From: Marinobacter nauticus
GTDB taxonomy: Bacteria > Pseudomonadota > Gammaproteobacteria > Pseudomonadales > Oleiphilaceae
Reading direction: 5' to 3'
DNA: 64,000 nt
Assembly: GCF_003634635.1 (NCBI RefSeq)
Contig: NZ_RBJB01000002.1
Location: 558,001-622,000, forward strand
A model generated the notes under the pieces. It searched no databases. It was given only the letters and a program-made list of their open reading frames with translations, and was not told the DNA's origin. Made by a program: the position numbers and the translations under genes. This document shows, one piece after another, positions 53,212 to 61,793 of the stretch. Position 1 is the first letter of the stretch; the number at the start of each line of letters is the position of its first letter.

Positions 53212-53892
53212 TCAGATGGTGAGAACGCCTTCTTCGATTTTCTTCTCGATATTCTGGCGTGCTGCATTAATGTGTCGTTTCATCAGGAATTCGGCGAGTT
53301 CGCCATCGCGCTGGGCAATGGCCTCGACGATACGGCGGTGTTCACCCAGCGCCAGATGGGGGCGCCCGGCCGAGGTGCTTAACCGGTAACGGTACATCCG
53401 CACCATGTAGTAAAGATCACCCAGAAGCATCTGGGCCAGTTTGGTATTGCGACTGCCGGTGGCAATCCGGTGGTGGAAGTCGTAGTCACCCTCGGCCTGG
53501 TAGTAGGCCTGGCCCTGAGCTTCCTCAATCATTTTTTCATGACTATCGAGCGTGGCCAGGAGATCACGGATTTCTTCATCGGGCATGCGTTCGGCCGCCT
53601 GACGGGCTGCCAGCCCCTCCATGACTTCACGAATTCGGTACAACTCAAGAAGTTCTGCGGCACTAACGGACACCACCTTCACACCGGCGTGAGGGCGCCT
53701 GACCAGTAATCCACGGGATTCAAGGCGGCCCAACGCTTCACGCAGCGGGCCTCGGGTAAGGTTAAAGCGGGAACAGAGCTCGACTTCGCCGATTTTTTCG
53801 CCCGGCGCCAGATCGCCCTTCACAATCGCCGTTTGCAGACAATCAAAGGCCTCATCGGCGCGGGTTTGGGTTTGCAGCTGTGCCTGAATCAT
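53212..53892 (-). CDS. GntR-family regulator (FCD type) of the prp operon
   Basis: The 226-residue protein has a winged helix at about 12-75 ([30 protein letters not shown]) and an FCD ligand-binding domain with conserved Asp/His metal ligands ([13 protein letters not shown] in LALGEHRRI). It is first in the prp operon and probably an autoregulator responding to a methylcitrate-cycle intermediate. The two TTGT-N2-ACAA palindromes at 53896 and 53948 are the likely sites. No clear ribosome site precedes the ATG at 53892; the operator occupies that place. Confidence 0.9.
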   Translation of the reverse strand: MIQAQLQTQTRADEAFDCLQTAIVKGDLAPGEKIGEVELCSRFNLTRGPLREALGRLESRGLLVRRPHAGVKVVSVSAAELLELYRIREVMEGLAARQAAERMPDEEIRDLLATLDSHEKMIEEAQGQAYYQAEGDYDFHHRIATGSRNTKLAQMLLGDLYYMVRMYRYRLSTSAGRPHLALGEHRRIVEAIAQRDGELAEFLMKRHINAARQNIEKKIEEGVLTI

Positions 53893-53895
53893 ACT

Positions 53896-53905
53896 TTGTT
53901 AACAA
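53896..53905. promoter_or_regulatory. Operator 1 of the prp operon (TTGT-N2-ACAA)
   Basis: TTGTTAACAA is a perfect palindrome just 3 bp upstream of the regulator ATG at 53892, over the expected ribosome-binding region. It matches the TTGT-N2-ACAA half of the second site at 53948. FCD-type GntR proteins commonly bind such short palindromes. Binding here would also block translation start. Confidence 0.6.
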
Positions 53906-53925
53906 TCCAGAGGTTATTTAGCGTG

Positions 53926-53954
53926 AAACTACGCCTGCATTCCTTGATTGTCAA
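53926..53954 (-). promoter_or_regulatory. Sigma-70-type promoter of the prp operon
   Basis: Read on the minus strand, a consensus -35 TTGACA (53949-53954) is followed after 17 bases by TAGTTT (53926-53931) as a weak -10. Transcription would begin near 53919, about 27 nt before the ATG. The -35 box lies within operator 2, so repressor binding would exclude RNA polymerase. Confidence 0.65.
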
Positions 53955-53957
53955 CAA
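53948..53957. promoter_or_regulatory. Operator 2 of the prp operon (TTGT-N2-ACAA)
   Basis: TTGTCAACAA, extended to ATTGT/ACAAT at its ends, is a second near-perfect palindrome, 52 bp (about five helical turns) from operator 1. It overlaps the -35 box. A weaker half site TTGTTTACAG follows at 53981-53990 within the end of opgH. Confidence 0.65.
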
Positions 53958-53984
53958 TTGTGAGTTAGGCTTAAGTATGATTGT

Positions 53985-56090
53985 TTACAGATCCTGCAAA
54001 CCTTGCGCGTGCAGTACGAGATTGCGAACGCGTTGCCCCCAGAATGAGTCCGAAGGCGCACTCCAGGCTCGCCGATGCAGGGCTGTCAGTGCCTGCGGGT
54101 CTTCCAGCAAAAGCGAAAGCCGGCCCTTTTCGATTCCCCGGTAGCCTCGGCTGACGCAGGCATCGAGCTCTCCCTCAATGACTTCTTTCTTCAGGCCCTT
54201 GGCGCCACGCCCGGCAAGCTGGCGGTGCAGCCGATTGACCGCAGGGACCAGTACCGCCTGTTCCACCGGCGTGAGAGCAACCTTACTCTCTGCTTCCTCT
54301 CGAAAGCCCCTTGCATCATCAAGCAACGGCATACGGGTTCGCTCTTCAGGTGTTAACAATAAGCCCCTGCGACTCAGGGACTCACCGCTGCTTGACCGGC
54401 TCAGCCAAACCGTTGTTGGCGCTGCCAGTGCCAGAGGGACAGACACGGGTAATGACCATAAAAAGAACATCGGGTCCAGGGTCCAGGCAAAGGCCGACCA
54501 GGCGCTACCGATGATAAGTCCGGGCAGATGTCGCATAGCAGCCTCCCGCCAACCGGTCTCCTCGGTACGATTCTGGCCTGCCCAACTCAGCCGAACGTTT
54601 AACAGAGCCGAAACGACGGAATGACTGTGGGCAAGCATCCGGATGGGGGCGAGCAACACTGAGACGACGATTTCGAGCAACACGCTGGACAACAACCTGA
54701 AAAAGCCGCCAAATCCACTCAGAGCCCGATGGGCGACGACATCAACAATGGCCAGAAACTTCGGCAAAAACAACAGCGCCATGGTGCTGACGACCAGGGT
54801 GATGGCCCATGTCGGCCGCCATTCTGGCCACAAAGGAAAGGGGCTCTCGCGCCCGTCCGGAAAATAATCGATAGGCGCGATGGTCAGTTGCACAGCAGCA
54901 ATCGTTGTCAGTACCAGGAACAACAACCACAACGGTGACGACGCGTACGCCATGATGCCATTCAAAAAGGCAAAACGATGTGCCAGGCGCAATCGAGGCG
55001 AGAAGAGCATCAGCGCTGCGTGCTGCAGATTCCCTTTCGACCAGCGCTGATCTCGGGCAAGTTCGTCATCAAGCGTGGGCGGAGATTCTTCATAGCTGGC
55101 CCCCAAAGCCGGTTCCAGCCAGACTTCATACCCTGCTCTCCCCAGAAACGCTGCCTCTACGAAATCATGGCTCATGATCGGCCCTTGCCAGATACCAGCG
55201 CCTTTGAGCTTTGGCAAACCACAATGCGCCATAAATGGAGCAACGCGTATCACAGCGTTGTGGCCCCAGAATGCAGCATCCCCCATCTGGATGGCAGCCA
55301 GGCCCGTGGCGAAAAGCGGCGAGTAAAGCCGATTGGCAAACTGTTGGATACGAGCAAACGCAGAGCGGGCGTTAATAATGGTAGGTGCAGTCTGAAGGAT
55401 ACCAACCTGCGGTTCCCGGTTCATCACCTGCACCATGGTCCGAATAGTGTCACCGGCGAGGAGGCTATCGGCATCCAGAACGACCATATACTGATACTGA
55501 CTTCCCCAGCGCCTCAAGAAATCAGCTACGTTGCCGCTTTTATAGTTGAGATTAACCCGACGCCGGCGATAGAAGAGCCGACCGTGAGCGCCGAGCTCTT
55601 CCACCAGTTTCAACCAGACCTGCTGCTCTTGCAGCCAGACATCAGGATCCTGACTGTCTGAGAGAATATAAAAATCAAAATCATCCAGGCGGCCTGATCG
55701 CGCCAGATCGAGGTAAATGGCTTTGAGCCCCTTCAGCGTCCAGCTTACCGGCTCGTGATACAAAGGCATGACAATTGCGGTTTTCGACAGCGGCGTTGCC
55801 GCCAGCTCATTCGGCGTATGGCGCTTCAGTAACGATGCCCGATCTCCGCCCAGTAAACGCAGCAGGAAGCCGTATACTGCGATCCAGAAGCCAAAGGCAA
55901 TCCAAAGGTAAAGCACCGCGAAAACAGCAACAATCAGCCACTCCACCACGTTGCCCCCGTGATAAGGCAGCACCTGGAGCAGAAACCAGGACGCCAGCCC
56001 CGTCTGTCCAGCCACAAACGCAGTCAGCACCAGGCGTCGGATCGTCGCCTGCAGGTGCCAGGAGCGGGACGCAGTCGCTGACTCAGTCAT
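53985..56090 (-). CDS. opgH: Osmoregulated periplasmic glucan glucosyltransferase OpgH
   Basis: The 701-residue protein is a membrane GT2 enzyme that builds the beta-glucan backbone from UDP-glucose. Membrane segments lie at about 18-75 and again at 375-545; the catalytic core shows IVMPLYHEPVSWTL, VLDADSLLAGD and the RWSKGNLQH block. It is shorter than the E. coli protein, lacking the long N-terminal cytoplasmic part. It overlaps the small gene at 56083 by eight bases, and GalU at 59539 supplies its substrate. Confidence 0.94.
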   Translation of the reverse strand: MTESATASRSWHLQATIRRLVLTAFVAGQTGLASWFLLQVLPYHGGNVVEWLIVAVFAVLYLWIAFGFWIAVYGFLLRLLGGDRASLLKRHTPNELAATPLSKTAIVMPLYHEPVSWTLKGLKAIYLDLARSGRLDDFDFYILSDSQDPDVWLQEQQVWLKLVEELGAHGRLFYRRRRVNLNYKSGNVADFLRRWGSQYQYMVVLDADSLLAGDTIRTMVQVMNREPQVGILQTAPTIINARSAFARIQQFANRLYSPLFATGLAAIQMGDAAFWGHNAVIRVAPFMAHCGLPKLKGAGIWQGPIMSHDFVEAAFLGRAGYEVWLEPALGASYEESPPTLDDELARDQRWSKGNLQHAALMLFSPRLRLAHRFAFLNGIMAYASSPLWLLFLVLTTIAAVQLTIAPIDYFPDGRESPFPLWPEWRPTWAITLVVSTMALLFLPKFLAIVDVVAHRALSGFGGFFRLLSSVLLEIVVSVLLAPIRMLAHSHSVVSALLNVRLSWAGQNRTEETGWREAAMRHLPGLIIGSAWSAFAWTLDPMFFLWSLPVSVPLALAAPTTVWLSRSSSGESLSRRGLLLTPEERTRMPLLDDARGFREEAESKVALTPVEQAVLVPAVNRLHRQLAGRGAKGLKKEVIEGELDACVSRGYRGIEKGRLSLLLEDPQALTALHRRAWSAPSDSFWGQRVRNLVLHAQGLQDL

Positions 56091-56340
56091 CGGTAAAATA
56101 CCCGATACTGCTGCGGCGAATAGGCGGAGCTACCGGCGGAATACTTGGCTCACCCAACTCGAAGTAGTCAGGAATGCGGGCCAAAAGGTCCTCAAACCGA
56201 ACGCTGTGTTCGTTTCCGGCGACGCCGTCCGCGAGCAAGGCCAGCGCGCCATTGAACGTTTTACGGTCGTTACTGGCGCCACTCAATTCAAGGTACACCA
56301 ACAGCTTTCCCAGCAACTGGTAAGAGGTTTGCGCGTCCAT
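56083..56340 (-). CDS. Small conserved-looking protein between opgG and opgH (unknown)
   Basis: I do not recognise this 85-residue protein. It is acidic, with a helical first half (SYQLLGKLLVYLELSGAS) and a Pro-rich segment (PSIPPVAPPIRRSS) near the C-terminus; no signal peptide or membrane segment is seen. GGAGG lies five bases before the ATG at 56340; the longer frame to 56403 would run inside opgG. It starts 14 bp after opgG stops and overlaps opgH by eight bases, so it is translated with them and may help or control OpgH. Confidence 0.72.
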   Translation of the reverse strand: MDAQTSYQLLGKLLVYLELSGASNDRKTFNGALALLADGVAGNEHSVRFEDLLARIPDYFELGEPSIPPVAPPIRRSSIGYFTDD

Positions 56341-56354
56341 ACGATCCTCCAGGA

Positions 56355-57893
56355 TCAGGGTTCTGCCCGCAGGCCTGTCCCGGGCGGCAAGGAATAGCTC
56401 CACGTCTCCGTGGCGACCTCATCATCCACCATCAGAAAACCCCGCAGCTGAAGTATCTGATCCGGCGCGGGCTTGGCCAGGATCGACAATCGCCAATGAT
56501 TCTCTGGCGCTACCCACTCCACAAAGTGTTCAAGCACCTCAACACCCTCGCCCCCGGTCACTTTGCTGACTACGGGAGACTCCGCGTTGAGTTCCGACAA
56601 GGGACCGCCGGCAAAATCCACCAGAATCCGATAGGCACCGGCCTGATCACCGCCGCCTATACGATCCCCTGCGCCGACGAAGGTGTTCACCACTTTTCCG
56701 CCAGGATGTGGCGCCACGCCGGGACCGCCGAACTGAATCGAGTAGTTCAGATCCCGCGACGTGCCTGCGGACACTTCACCTCCCGGACTCCAGAAAGCGA
56801 CTATGTTGTCATTGGTCTCGTCGTCGGTAGGAATCTCCACCAGAACCACATTTCCTTTCCCCCAGTCCCCCTCGGCGCTCACCCAGGCGCTGGGCCTGCG
56901 CTCATAGCGGGCCTCCAGATCTTCGTAGTGACGAAACTCCCGATCACGCTGAATCAGACCAAAGCCGCCGACACGACGGACACTGTGGAAACTTGCGGCA
57001 AGTCGATCCGGGTTCATCAGCGGGCGCCATAGCCACTCGCCGGTTGCATCATCATGGATTAACAATCCGTCCGAATCGTGGACCTGGGGGCGCCACTCAC
57101 CAAGCGGCCTGGGAGTATGTTCCCCGTAATAGAACATGGAAGTGAGTGGAGCGAGCCCCAGCAACTCGATGTCTTCCCGCATAAACAGGCGGGCTTTCAC
57201 ATCTACCCGGGTCTGCTCCCCGGGGTATACCGTGAACTCATAGGCCCCGGTCAGGCTTGGACCATCCAACAATGCGTAGACACGAACATGATCGCTGTCG
57301 GGAGCGGGGCGCTCCAACCAGAACTCCGTGAAATCAGGAAACTCCTCACCGGTCGGCAAACCCGTGTCTACAGCGATACCCCGCGCAGACAGCCCGAAGG
57401 AGGTTTCCTTACTGACGCCGCGAAAATAGCTTGCGCCCGCGAACACCAGGAACTGATTGGCTACGTCGGGACCATCAAAAGGGAACGTCAACTTGAGTCC
57501 GGCATAGCCGAGATCGGCCGGCACCCGTTTTCTGAGCGCCTCGTCGTCGACATTGAACAGACTCTTATCGAACGACAGTGGATGGACGCCCTCGCTGTCC
57601 ACTACGTGGATGCTTACTGGACGGGTGTAAAATTTACCAGCGGGAATGAGCATTACCTGGAAACGGGAATCCCCTTCTCGCCAGAGGCTTTTTGAAGGAT
57701 CAAAGCGGATAGACTGGTATTCGTCGTAGCTCAGGCCTGCCATGAAGTCGGGAATTCCAGGGACCGGCTCGTACGCCGCACTCGCCTTCGATTTCGCTTT
57801 TTCCACAACATCCTGAAACTGGAACGCCTGGGCATAAAGGGGAGCAAACAAGAACAATCCCAGAACCACCAGACCTACTTTCCCTGCGTGCAT
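56355..57893 (-). CDS. opgG: Periplasmic glucan biosynthesis protein OpgG
   Basis: The 512-residue protein has a Sec signal (MHAGKVGLVVLGLFLFAPLYAQA, cleavage near 23) and the MdoG domain (YEPVPGIPDFMAGLSYDEYQ, FYYGEHTPRPLGEWRPQVHDSDGLLIH). No twin-arginine signal is seen, so OpgG rather than OpgD is favoured. It acts in the periplasm on the glucan made by OpgH, likely in branching. It precedes the small gene at 56083 by 14 bp and follows the barrel gene after a 120-bp gap. Confidence 0.93.
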   Translation of the reverse strand: MHAGKVGLVVLGLFLFAPLYAQAFQFQDVVEKAKSKASAAYEPVPGIPDFMAGLSYDEYQSIRFDPSKSLWREGDSRFQVMLIPAGKFYTRPVSIHVVDSEGVHPLSFDKSLFNVDDEALRKRVPADLGYAGLKLTFPFDGPDVANQFLVFAGASYFRGVSKETSFGLSARGIAVDTGLPTGEEFPDFTEFWLERPAPDSDHVRVYALLDGPSLTGAYEFTVYPGEQTRVDVKARLFMREDIELLGLAPLTSMFYYGEHTPRPLGEWRPQVHDSDGLLIHDDATGEWLWRPLMNPDRLAASFHSVRRVGGFGLIQRDREFRHYEDLEARYERRPSAWVSAEGDWGKGNVVLVEIPTDDETNDNIVAFWSPGGEVSAGTSRDLNYSIQFGGPGVAPHPGGKVVNTFVGAGDRIGGGDQAGAYRILVDFAGGPLSELNAESPVVSKVTGGEGVEVLEHFVEWVAPENHWRLSILAKPAPDQILQLRGFLMVDDEVATETWSYSLPPGTGLRAEP

Positions 57894-58013
57894 CGTTTCC
57901 TTCCTCGGTTCACGGTTTGTCCATTCAATGTAGCACCGCGCCCGTGGGCTGCTACAAGTGACAAGTTCGTAAGCGAATCGAAATCAAATGAAACGACGTG
58001 AGGCAGAGTTGCT

Positions 58014-59219
58014 TCAGATCTGCAAGCTCATGGTAAAGCGGACATCCGGTTGATCAGGTACGGCTATGGCATCTGTGGTTGTGTTCAGCACCCGCCCCAG
58101 GCTGACATCGGCGCTGAACTGCCGCGCAGATAGCCCCCATGAGACCTCTCCCGACGTCACATGTCCTGCCTGATGCTGCTGGAATGATTCATCAGGAATC
58201 CAGCCGCGCAGGACAGAAAGACGAACACTCGACGAAAACCGGGGAAAGAACGGAACGTCGAATTCCGGGCTACGGCTACCCAGGCGCAGCCACCCACCTT
58301 CGGCTACGCTAAGTGACTGGCCATTGAAACCCGCCACTAGCCCTGACCCGGCAACCCTCAGGTGCTGAGAACCCGGAATATCGGCAGACGCCAACTGGTA
58401 TTCCCCGTCCAGCCCCCATTGCCAGGCCAGCAACTCTCGGTCAAGCGATGCACTGAGAACCATGCGCCCAAACTGCTCTTCACGCCGCCCCTGTTCCGAA
58501 TCGGTCGCACGCTCTATCTCGGCCTCAATACCCGTGACCGCCCGCAGTCCGCTGCTCAGGTCAAAACCACCGTACAGATTGTGATGTCCGTTAGCCTCAA
58601 ACCCCACAGTCGATAACTGGTAACTGGATCGATGCACTTCATCCGTTCTTCGGGTCCAGTACTGGTTTACGGAAGAGTATCCGGCGCGGCCGAGGAACTG
58701 GTAGCCGAACGTAGAGAACAGGGCCCGCCTGCCGGTGATAGTCAGATCCCGGGTGCGTCCTTCTTTCTGAAAACGGGAACCGTCTGCCCTGGACACCTCT
58801 TCATAAGCGGTATTCCGGAGTTCAATATCCAGATGGTTACGACCTACAGGAAGGCCATAACTGAAGCCGAGTACGCGGCGCTCATTGCCCACCCGATAGG
58901 TCTTGGCATCACTGTAGCGCACGCCGGCACGATGATTCGCCCAGAAAAGGCCATTCAGGCCCACGTTCAGCGCCCCATCCCGATGATCGGTGTCCCGGTT
59001 GGTACGCCCGGAAAACTTCATCTTGGAGCGCAGCCAGTGTTCGCGGGTCAGCTTCAGACTGTTCTCGGGAAGCAACGCCTGCCGGCTGGTTTCCGGGGTA
59101 GCACCATCAAGCGCTTCCTCTGAACCATAGGCTGGCAGACACAAGCTCGCCGTCGCGCACAGAAACAGTGCAGACAATGAGGAGTGACGAACAGGCAGTT
59201 TGAAGATCAATGGCGGCAC
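58014..59219 (-). CDS. FhaC/ShlB-like outer-membrane barrel protein without POTRA domains
   Basis: The 401-residue protein has a signal peptide ending near PAYGSEE and then about 330 residues of amphipathic strands. The strand strings GRTRDLTITGRRALF, RELLAWQWGLDGEYQLASADIPGSQHL and SLSVAEGGWLRLGS follow the order of the two-partner secretion transporter barrel. The conserved loop VRGF/Y reads VAGF at 295-298, so its Arg is missing. There is no room for POTRA domains and no TpsA-like gene nearby. Family assignment is by my own comparison and is moderate. It may be linked to opgG by cotranscription. Confidence 0.6.
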   Translation of the reverse strand: MPPLIFKLPVRHSSLSALFLCATASLCLPAYGSEEALDGATPETSRQALLPENSLKLTREHWLRSKMKFSGRTNRDTDHRDGALNVGLNGLFWANHRAGVRYSDAKTYRVGNERRVLGFSYGLPVGRNHLDIELRNTAYEEVSRADGSRFQKEGRTRDLTITGRRALFSTFGYQFLGRAGYSSVNQYWTRRTDEVHRSSYQLSTVGFEANGHHNLYGGFDLSSGLRAVTGIEAEIERATDSEQGRREEQFGRMVLSASLDRELLAWQWGLDGEYQLASADIPGSQHLRVAGSGLVAGFNGQSLSVAEGGWLRLGSRSPEFDVPFFPRFSSSVRLSVLRGWIPDESFQQHQAGHVTSGEVSWGLSARQFSADVSLGRVLNTTTDAIAVPDQPDVRFTMSLQI

Positions 59220-59538
59220 TCTGGAAAACCCGAAGCAATGTCAATTTCATGTAAACCTATTAATTCGGTGCAACTTTAAAAGATAGGCCGCTCTCAGGCC
59301 ACCATTATCATCATAAATTTACAAATTTAATGTTACGTAAAATCATGTAGTTAAAAGCGGGACTGAAACAATTTTCTAGGCATTTCAGTCACCCCGGACA
59401 GATCGGAACCAGTCGACAGAATTACCAGAAATCAACACTCGGAAATGAAACCCTCCAACTCGGCATACAACTTGGTTACACTTGGCACGCTTTGTGGGTA
59501 AACAAAGCGGTAAACCATCTGATTAAGGACGAACAATC
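59220..59538. promoter_or_regulatory. Divergent intergenic region before galU
   Basis: About 319 bp separate the barrel gene and galU. It holds two inverted repeats: GACTGAAA (59361-59368) with TTTCAGTC (59383-59390), and CGCTTTG (59488-59494) with CAAAGCG (59503-59509). The TTGGCACG at 59482-59489 looks like a -24 element but its -12 partner reads GTGG, so it is not scored as sigma-54. Both genes need promoters here, which I could not place. Confidence 0.5.
59488..59509 (+). other. Hairpin in the galU leader
   Basis: CGCTTTG and CAAAGCG form a perfect seven-pair stem with an eight-base loop, ending 29 bp before the galU ATG. It may stabilise the leader or bind a regulator. There is no T run, so it is not a terminator. 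Confidence 0.4.
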
Positions 59539-60375
59539 ATGATCAAAAAGTGCCTCTTCCCGGTTGCCGGATACGGCACCCGTTTCCTTCCGGCCACCAA
59601 GGCCATGCCCAAGGAAATTCTGCCGATCGTTAACAAGCCACTGGTGCAGTACGGGGTGGAGGAAGCCGCAGATGCCGGCATTCATGAATTCGGCTTTGTC
59701 ACCGGCCGCGGCAAACGCGCCATCGAAGATCATTTTGATATCAGTTACGAGCTTGAGCACCAGATTGCCGGTACCGGCAAGGAAGGCCTGCTTACCTCTA
59801 TCCGGGATCTGATCAACAACAACTCTTTTGCCTTCACCCGTCAGAATGAAATGAAGGGACTGGGCCACGCCATCCTGACTGGCCGCAACCTGGTGGGCGA
59901 CAACCCGTTCGCCGTTGTGCTGGCGGATGACTTCTGCGTGGGCCCGGAAGATGGTGACGGCGTTCTGACCCAGATGGTCAAACTGTATAACCAGTTCCGC
60001 TGCTCCATTGTGGCCATCGAAGAAGTACCGGAAGACGAAACCCACAAGTACGGTGTAATCGCGGGTGAATCCATGAAGGATGGCCTTTACCGTATTACCG
60101 ACATGGTGGAGAAACCAGCACCGGAAGACGCGCCCAGCAACCTGGCGATTATCGGGCGCTACATCCTGACCCCGGACATTTTCGACATTATCGAGCGTAC
60201 ACCGCCGGGTAAGAATGGTGAGGTTCAGATTACCGATGCCCTGCTGGAGCAGGCGAAGAATGGTTGCGTGCTGGCCTACCAGTTTAAAGGTCAGCGTTTT
60301 GACTGCGGCAGCATCGACGGTTTCGTGGAGGCCACCAACTTCGTGTACGAGAATATCTACAAGAAGGGAAAATAG
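59539..60375 (+). CDS. galU: UTP-glucose-1-phosphate uridylyltransferase GalU
   Basis: The 278-residue protein has the nucleotidyltransferase start CLFPVAGYGTRFLPATKA, followed by MPKEILPIVNKPLVQY, VLADDFC and GRYILTPDIFDII, as in bacterial GalU. It makes UDP-glucose, used by OpgH, by the eps pathway and for other cell-surface sugars. AAGGA lies 8-10 bases before the ATG. It is convergent with the HTH gene at 60392, with 16 bp between the stops. A long opposite-strand frame across it is a composition shadow. Confidence 0.97.
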   Translation: MIKKCLFPVAGYGTRFLPATKAMPKEILPIVNKPLVQYGVEEAADAGIHEFGFVTGRGKRAIEDHFDISYELEHQIAGTGKEGLLTSIRDLINNNSFAFTRQNEMKGLGHAILTGRNLVGDNPFAVVLADDFCVGPEDGDGVLTQMVKLYNQFRCSIVAIEEVPEDETHKYGVIAGESMKDGLYRITDMVEKPAPEDAPSNLAIIGRYILTPDIFDIIERTPPGKNGEVQITDALLEQAKNGCVLAYQFKGQRFDCGSIDGFVEATNFVYENIYKKGK

Positions 60376-60391
60376 AGGCGACCCGGGCCCT

Positions 60392-60808
60392 TTAGCGCCC
60401 CAATAGCTGCAACACCATGCGCCGGTTATCTGCACTTGCCTTGCGGAACCGGCGCAACAGCTCGGTTTCGTCATCACTGAGCTGGATTCGATTGATCTCC
60501 TGCTCAAGCTCTTTCAGCGCCACTGACAGATCATCACTGTTGCTGAACGCCAGCCCTGGCAGTTCCAGTTGCCCATCTTCACCGTCATCGACCATATCCA
60601 ACAGACGTTCCAGCGGTGTTTCGGTTTTCAGGCAAAAATCCAGCAATTCACTAACCCCGGGGTACCCTCTCTGGCGTGCGTCCGTCGCCTCCCAGCTGCG
60701 GACACGGGCCTCGTCCACGCCACACATTTCGGCCACATCCCCCAGGGACAACTGGCCCTGCTCCCGAATACGACGCAGACGACGGTTAAAAGATTGCAGG
60801 TACCGCAT
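60392..60808 (-). CDS. Helix-turn-helix regulator (Xre-like)
   Basis: The 138-residue protein has an N-terminal HTH at about 10-45 (RRIREQGQLSLGDVAEMCGVDEARVRSWE) and a C-terminal helical region (LSDDETELLRRFRKASADNRRMVLQLL) that resembles dimerisation tails of Xre-type regulators. I choose the ATG at 60808 with AGGGGC and GGAG before it; the frame extends to 60883. It is divergent from the RibD-C gene. Its targets are unknown, though the palindrome at 60857 lies between the two starts. Confidence 0.8.
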   Translation of the reverse strand: MRYLQSFNRRLRRIREQGQLSLGDVAEMCGVDEARVRSWEATDARQRGYPGVSELLDFCLKTETPLERLLDMVDDGEDGQLELPGLAFSNSDDLSVALKELEQEINRIQLSDDETELLRRFRKASADNRRMVLQLLGR

Positions 60809-60856
60809 GGCTCCGTGCCCCTGAAAAGTTGGTCGAAAAAGTGAATCAAACCGGAA

Positions 60857-60869
60857 ATGTATCGTACAT
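60857..60869. promoter_or_regulatory. Palindrome ATGTA-N3-TACAT in the divergent HTH/RibD-C region
   Basis: ATGTATCGTACAT is a perfect inverted repeat with a 3-base centre, 49 bp upstream of the HTH start at 60808 and 58 bp upstream of the start at 60927. Its central place suits autoregulation by the HTH protein. TATACT at 60892 may be a -10 for the plus-strand gene. Confidence 0.4.
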
Positions 60870-60926
60870 ATAGCTTTGGACACAATCTGCCTATACTAAA
60901 ACGAACAACGAACGAGCAGGTACCAC

Positions 60927-61793
60927 ATGGCAAATGACGCACTGGACACCGATAACGCTTGGGATCTGGTACTCAGCGCGATCAACCGGAGCAATATCAC
61001 CCTGCCCGTGCCCGGTTCTGACCAACCCGCGGTGAAGATCAACGGCAAAAGCTGGGAACTCATTCAGCCGGCAACCGAACAGGCAAGAAACCTGTTGTCG
61101 TTGTTCCTGCCTCTCTGTCAGCCGGTGAGCACCAACAGCCGGGTGATCGGCCAGCTTGGCCAAAGCCTGGATGGACGGATCGCCACGGTCACCGGCTGCT
61201 CCCGGTTTATCAACGGTGACGACGGCATCACCCACCTGCACCGAATCCGCGCCCTGTGTGACGCTGTGGTGGTCGGTGCCGGAACGGCCAGCACCGACAA
61301 TCCGCGCCTGACCGTGCGCCGAACCTCTGGCCGCAACCCGGTGCGCGTCGTGATCGACCGCCGGCAGCGGGTGCCTGCCAGCCACCACCTGTTCACCGAC
61401 GGCGATGCTCCTACCCTGCACCTGATTGCCGGCGATTATCAGCCAGGCCCGAAAACGCTGGATCCGACCGGGGTTACAACAGTGCCTTGCCTGGGCTCCG
61501 CAGAAAACGAAACCCCTGCTTCTCCCGAACGTATCCTGCAGGTGTTACAGGATTTTGGACTTCGCAAGATTTTTATCGAGGGCGGAGGCGTTACCGTCTC
61601 GTCTTTCCTGAAGGCGGGATTACTGGACCGCTTACATGTGATGGTTGCCCCCATGATCATCGGCAGCGGCCGGCCAGCGTTCTCCCTGCCGGAGATTGAC
61701 CAACTGGATGAGGCGCTTCGCCCCAAAGCCCAGTTGGTGAATCTTGGCAGCGATATGCTTTTTGATCTGGCGTTCGACACCGCCAAACCCTGA
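60927..61793 (+). CDS. Pyrimidine reductase-like protein (RibD C-terminal domain family)
   Basis: The 288-residue protein has a RibD-C/DHFR-like core: VIGQLGQSLDGRIAT, DAVVVGAGTASTDNPRLTVR, IFIEGGGVTVSSFL and a C-terminal APMIIGSGRPAF. It lacks the RibD deaminase domain and carries about 70 unrelated residues first. It may reduce a pyrimidine or pterin-like intermediate with NADPH, not necessarily for riboflavin. Its stop at 61793 directly abuts the stop of the next convergent gene. Confidence 0.85.
   Translation: MANDALDTDNAWDLVLSAINRSNITLPVPGSDQPAVKINGKSWELIQPATEQARNLLSLFLPLCQPVSTNSRVIGQLGQSLDGRIATVTGCSRFINGDDGITHLHRIRALCDAVVVGAGTASTDNPRLTVRRTSGRNPVRVVIDRRQRVPASHHLFTDGDAPTLHLIAGDYQPGPKTLDPTGVTTVPCLGSAENETPASPERILQVLQDFGLRKIFIEGGGVTVSSFLKAGLLDRLHVMVAPMIIGSGRPAFSLPEIDQLDEALRPKAQLVNLGSDMLFDLAFDTAKP

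Noticed and set aside
59482..59498. Sigma-54-like TTGGCACG motif before galU
   Set aside because: The -12 element reads GTGG and lacks the needed GC; the match is to the -24 half only.
59476..60507. Minus-strand open frame of 343 codons across galU
   Set aside because: It is antisense to the whole galU gene and overlaps the HTH gene; it has no recognised domain.
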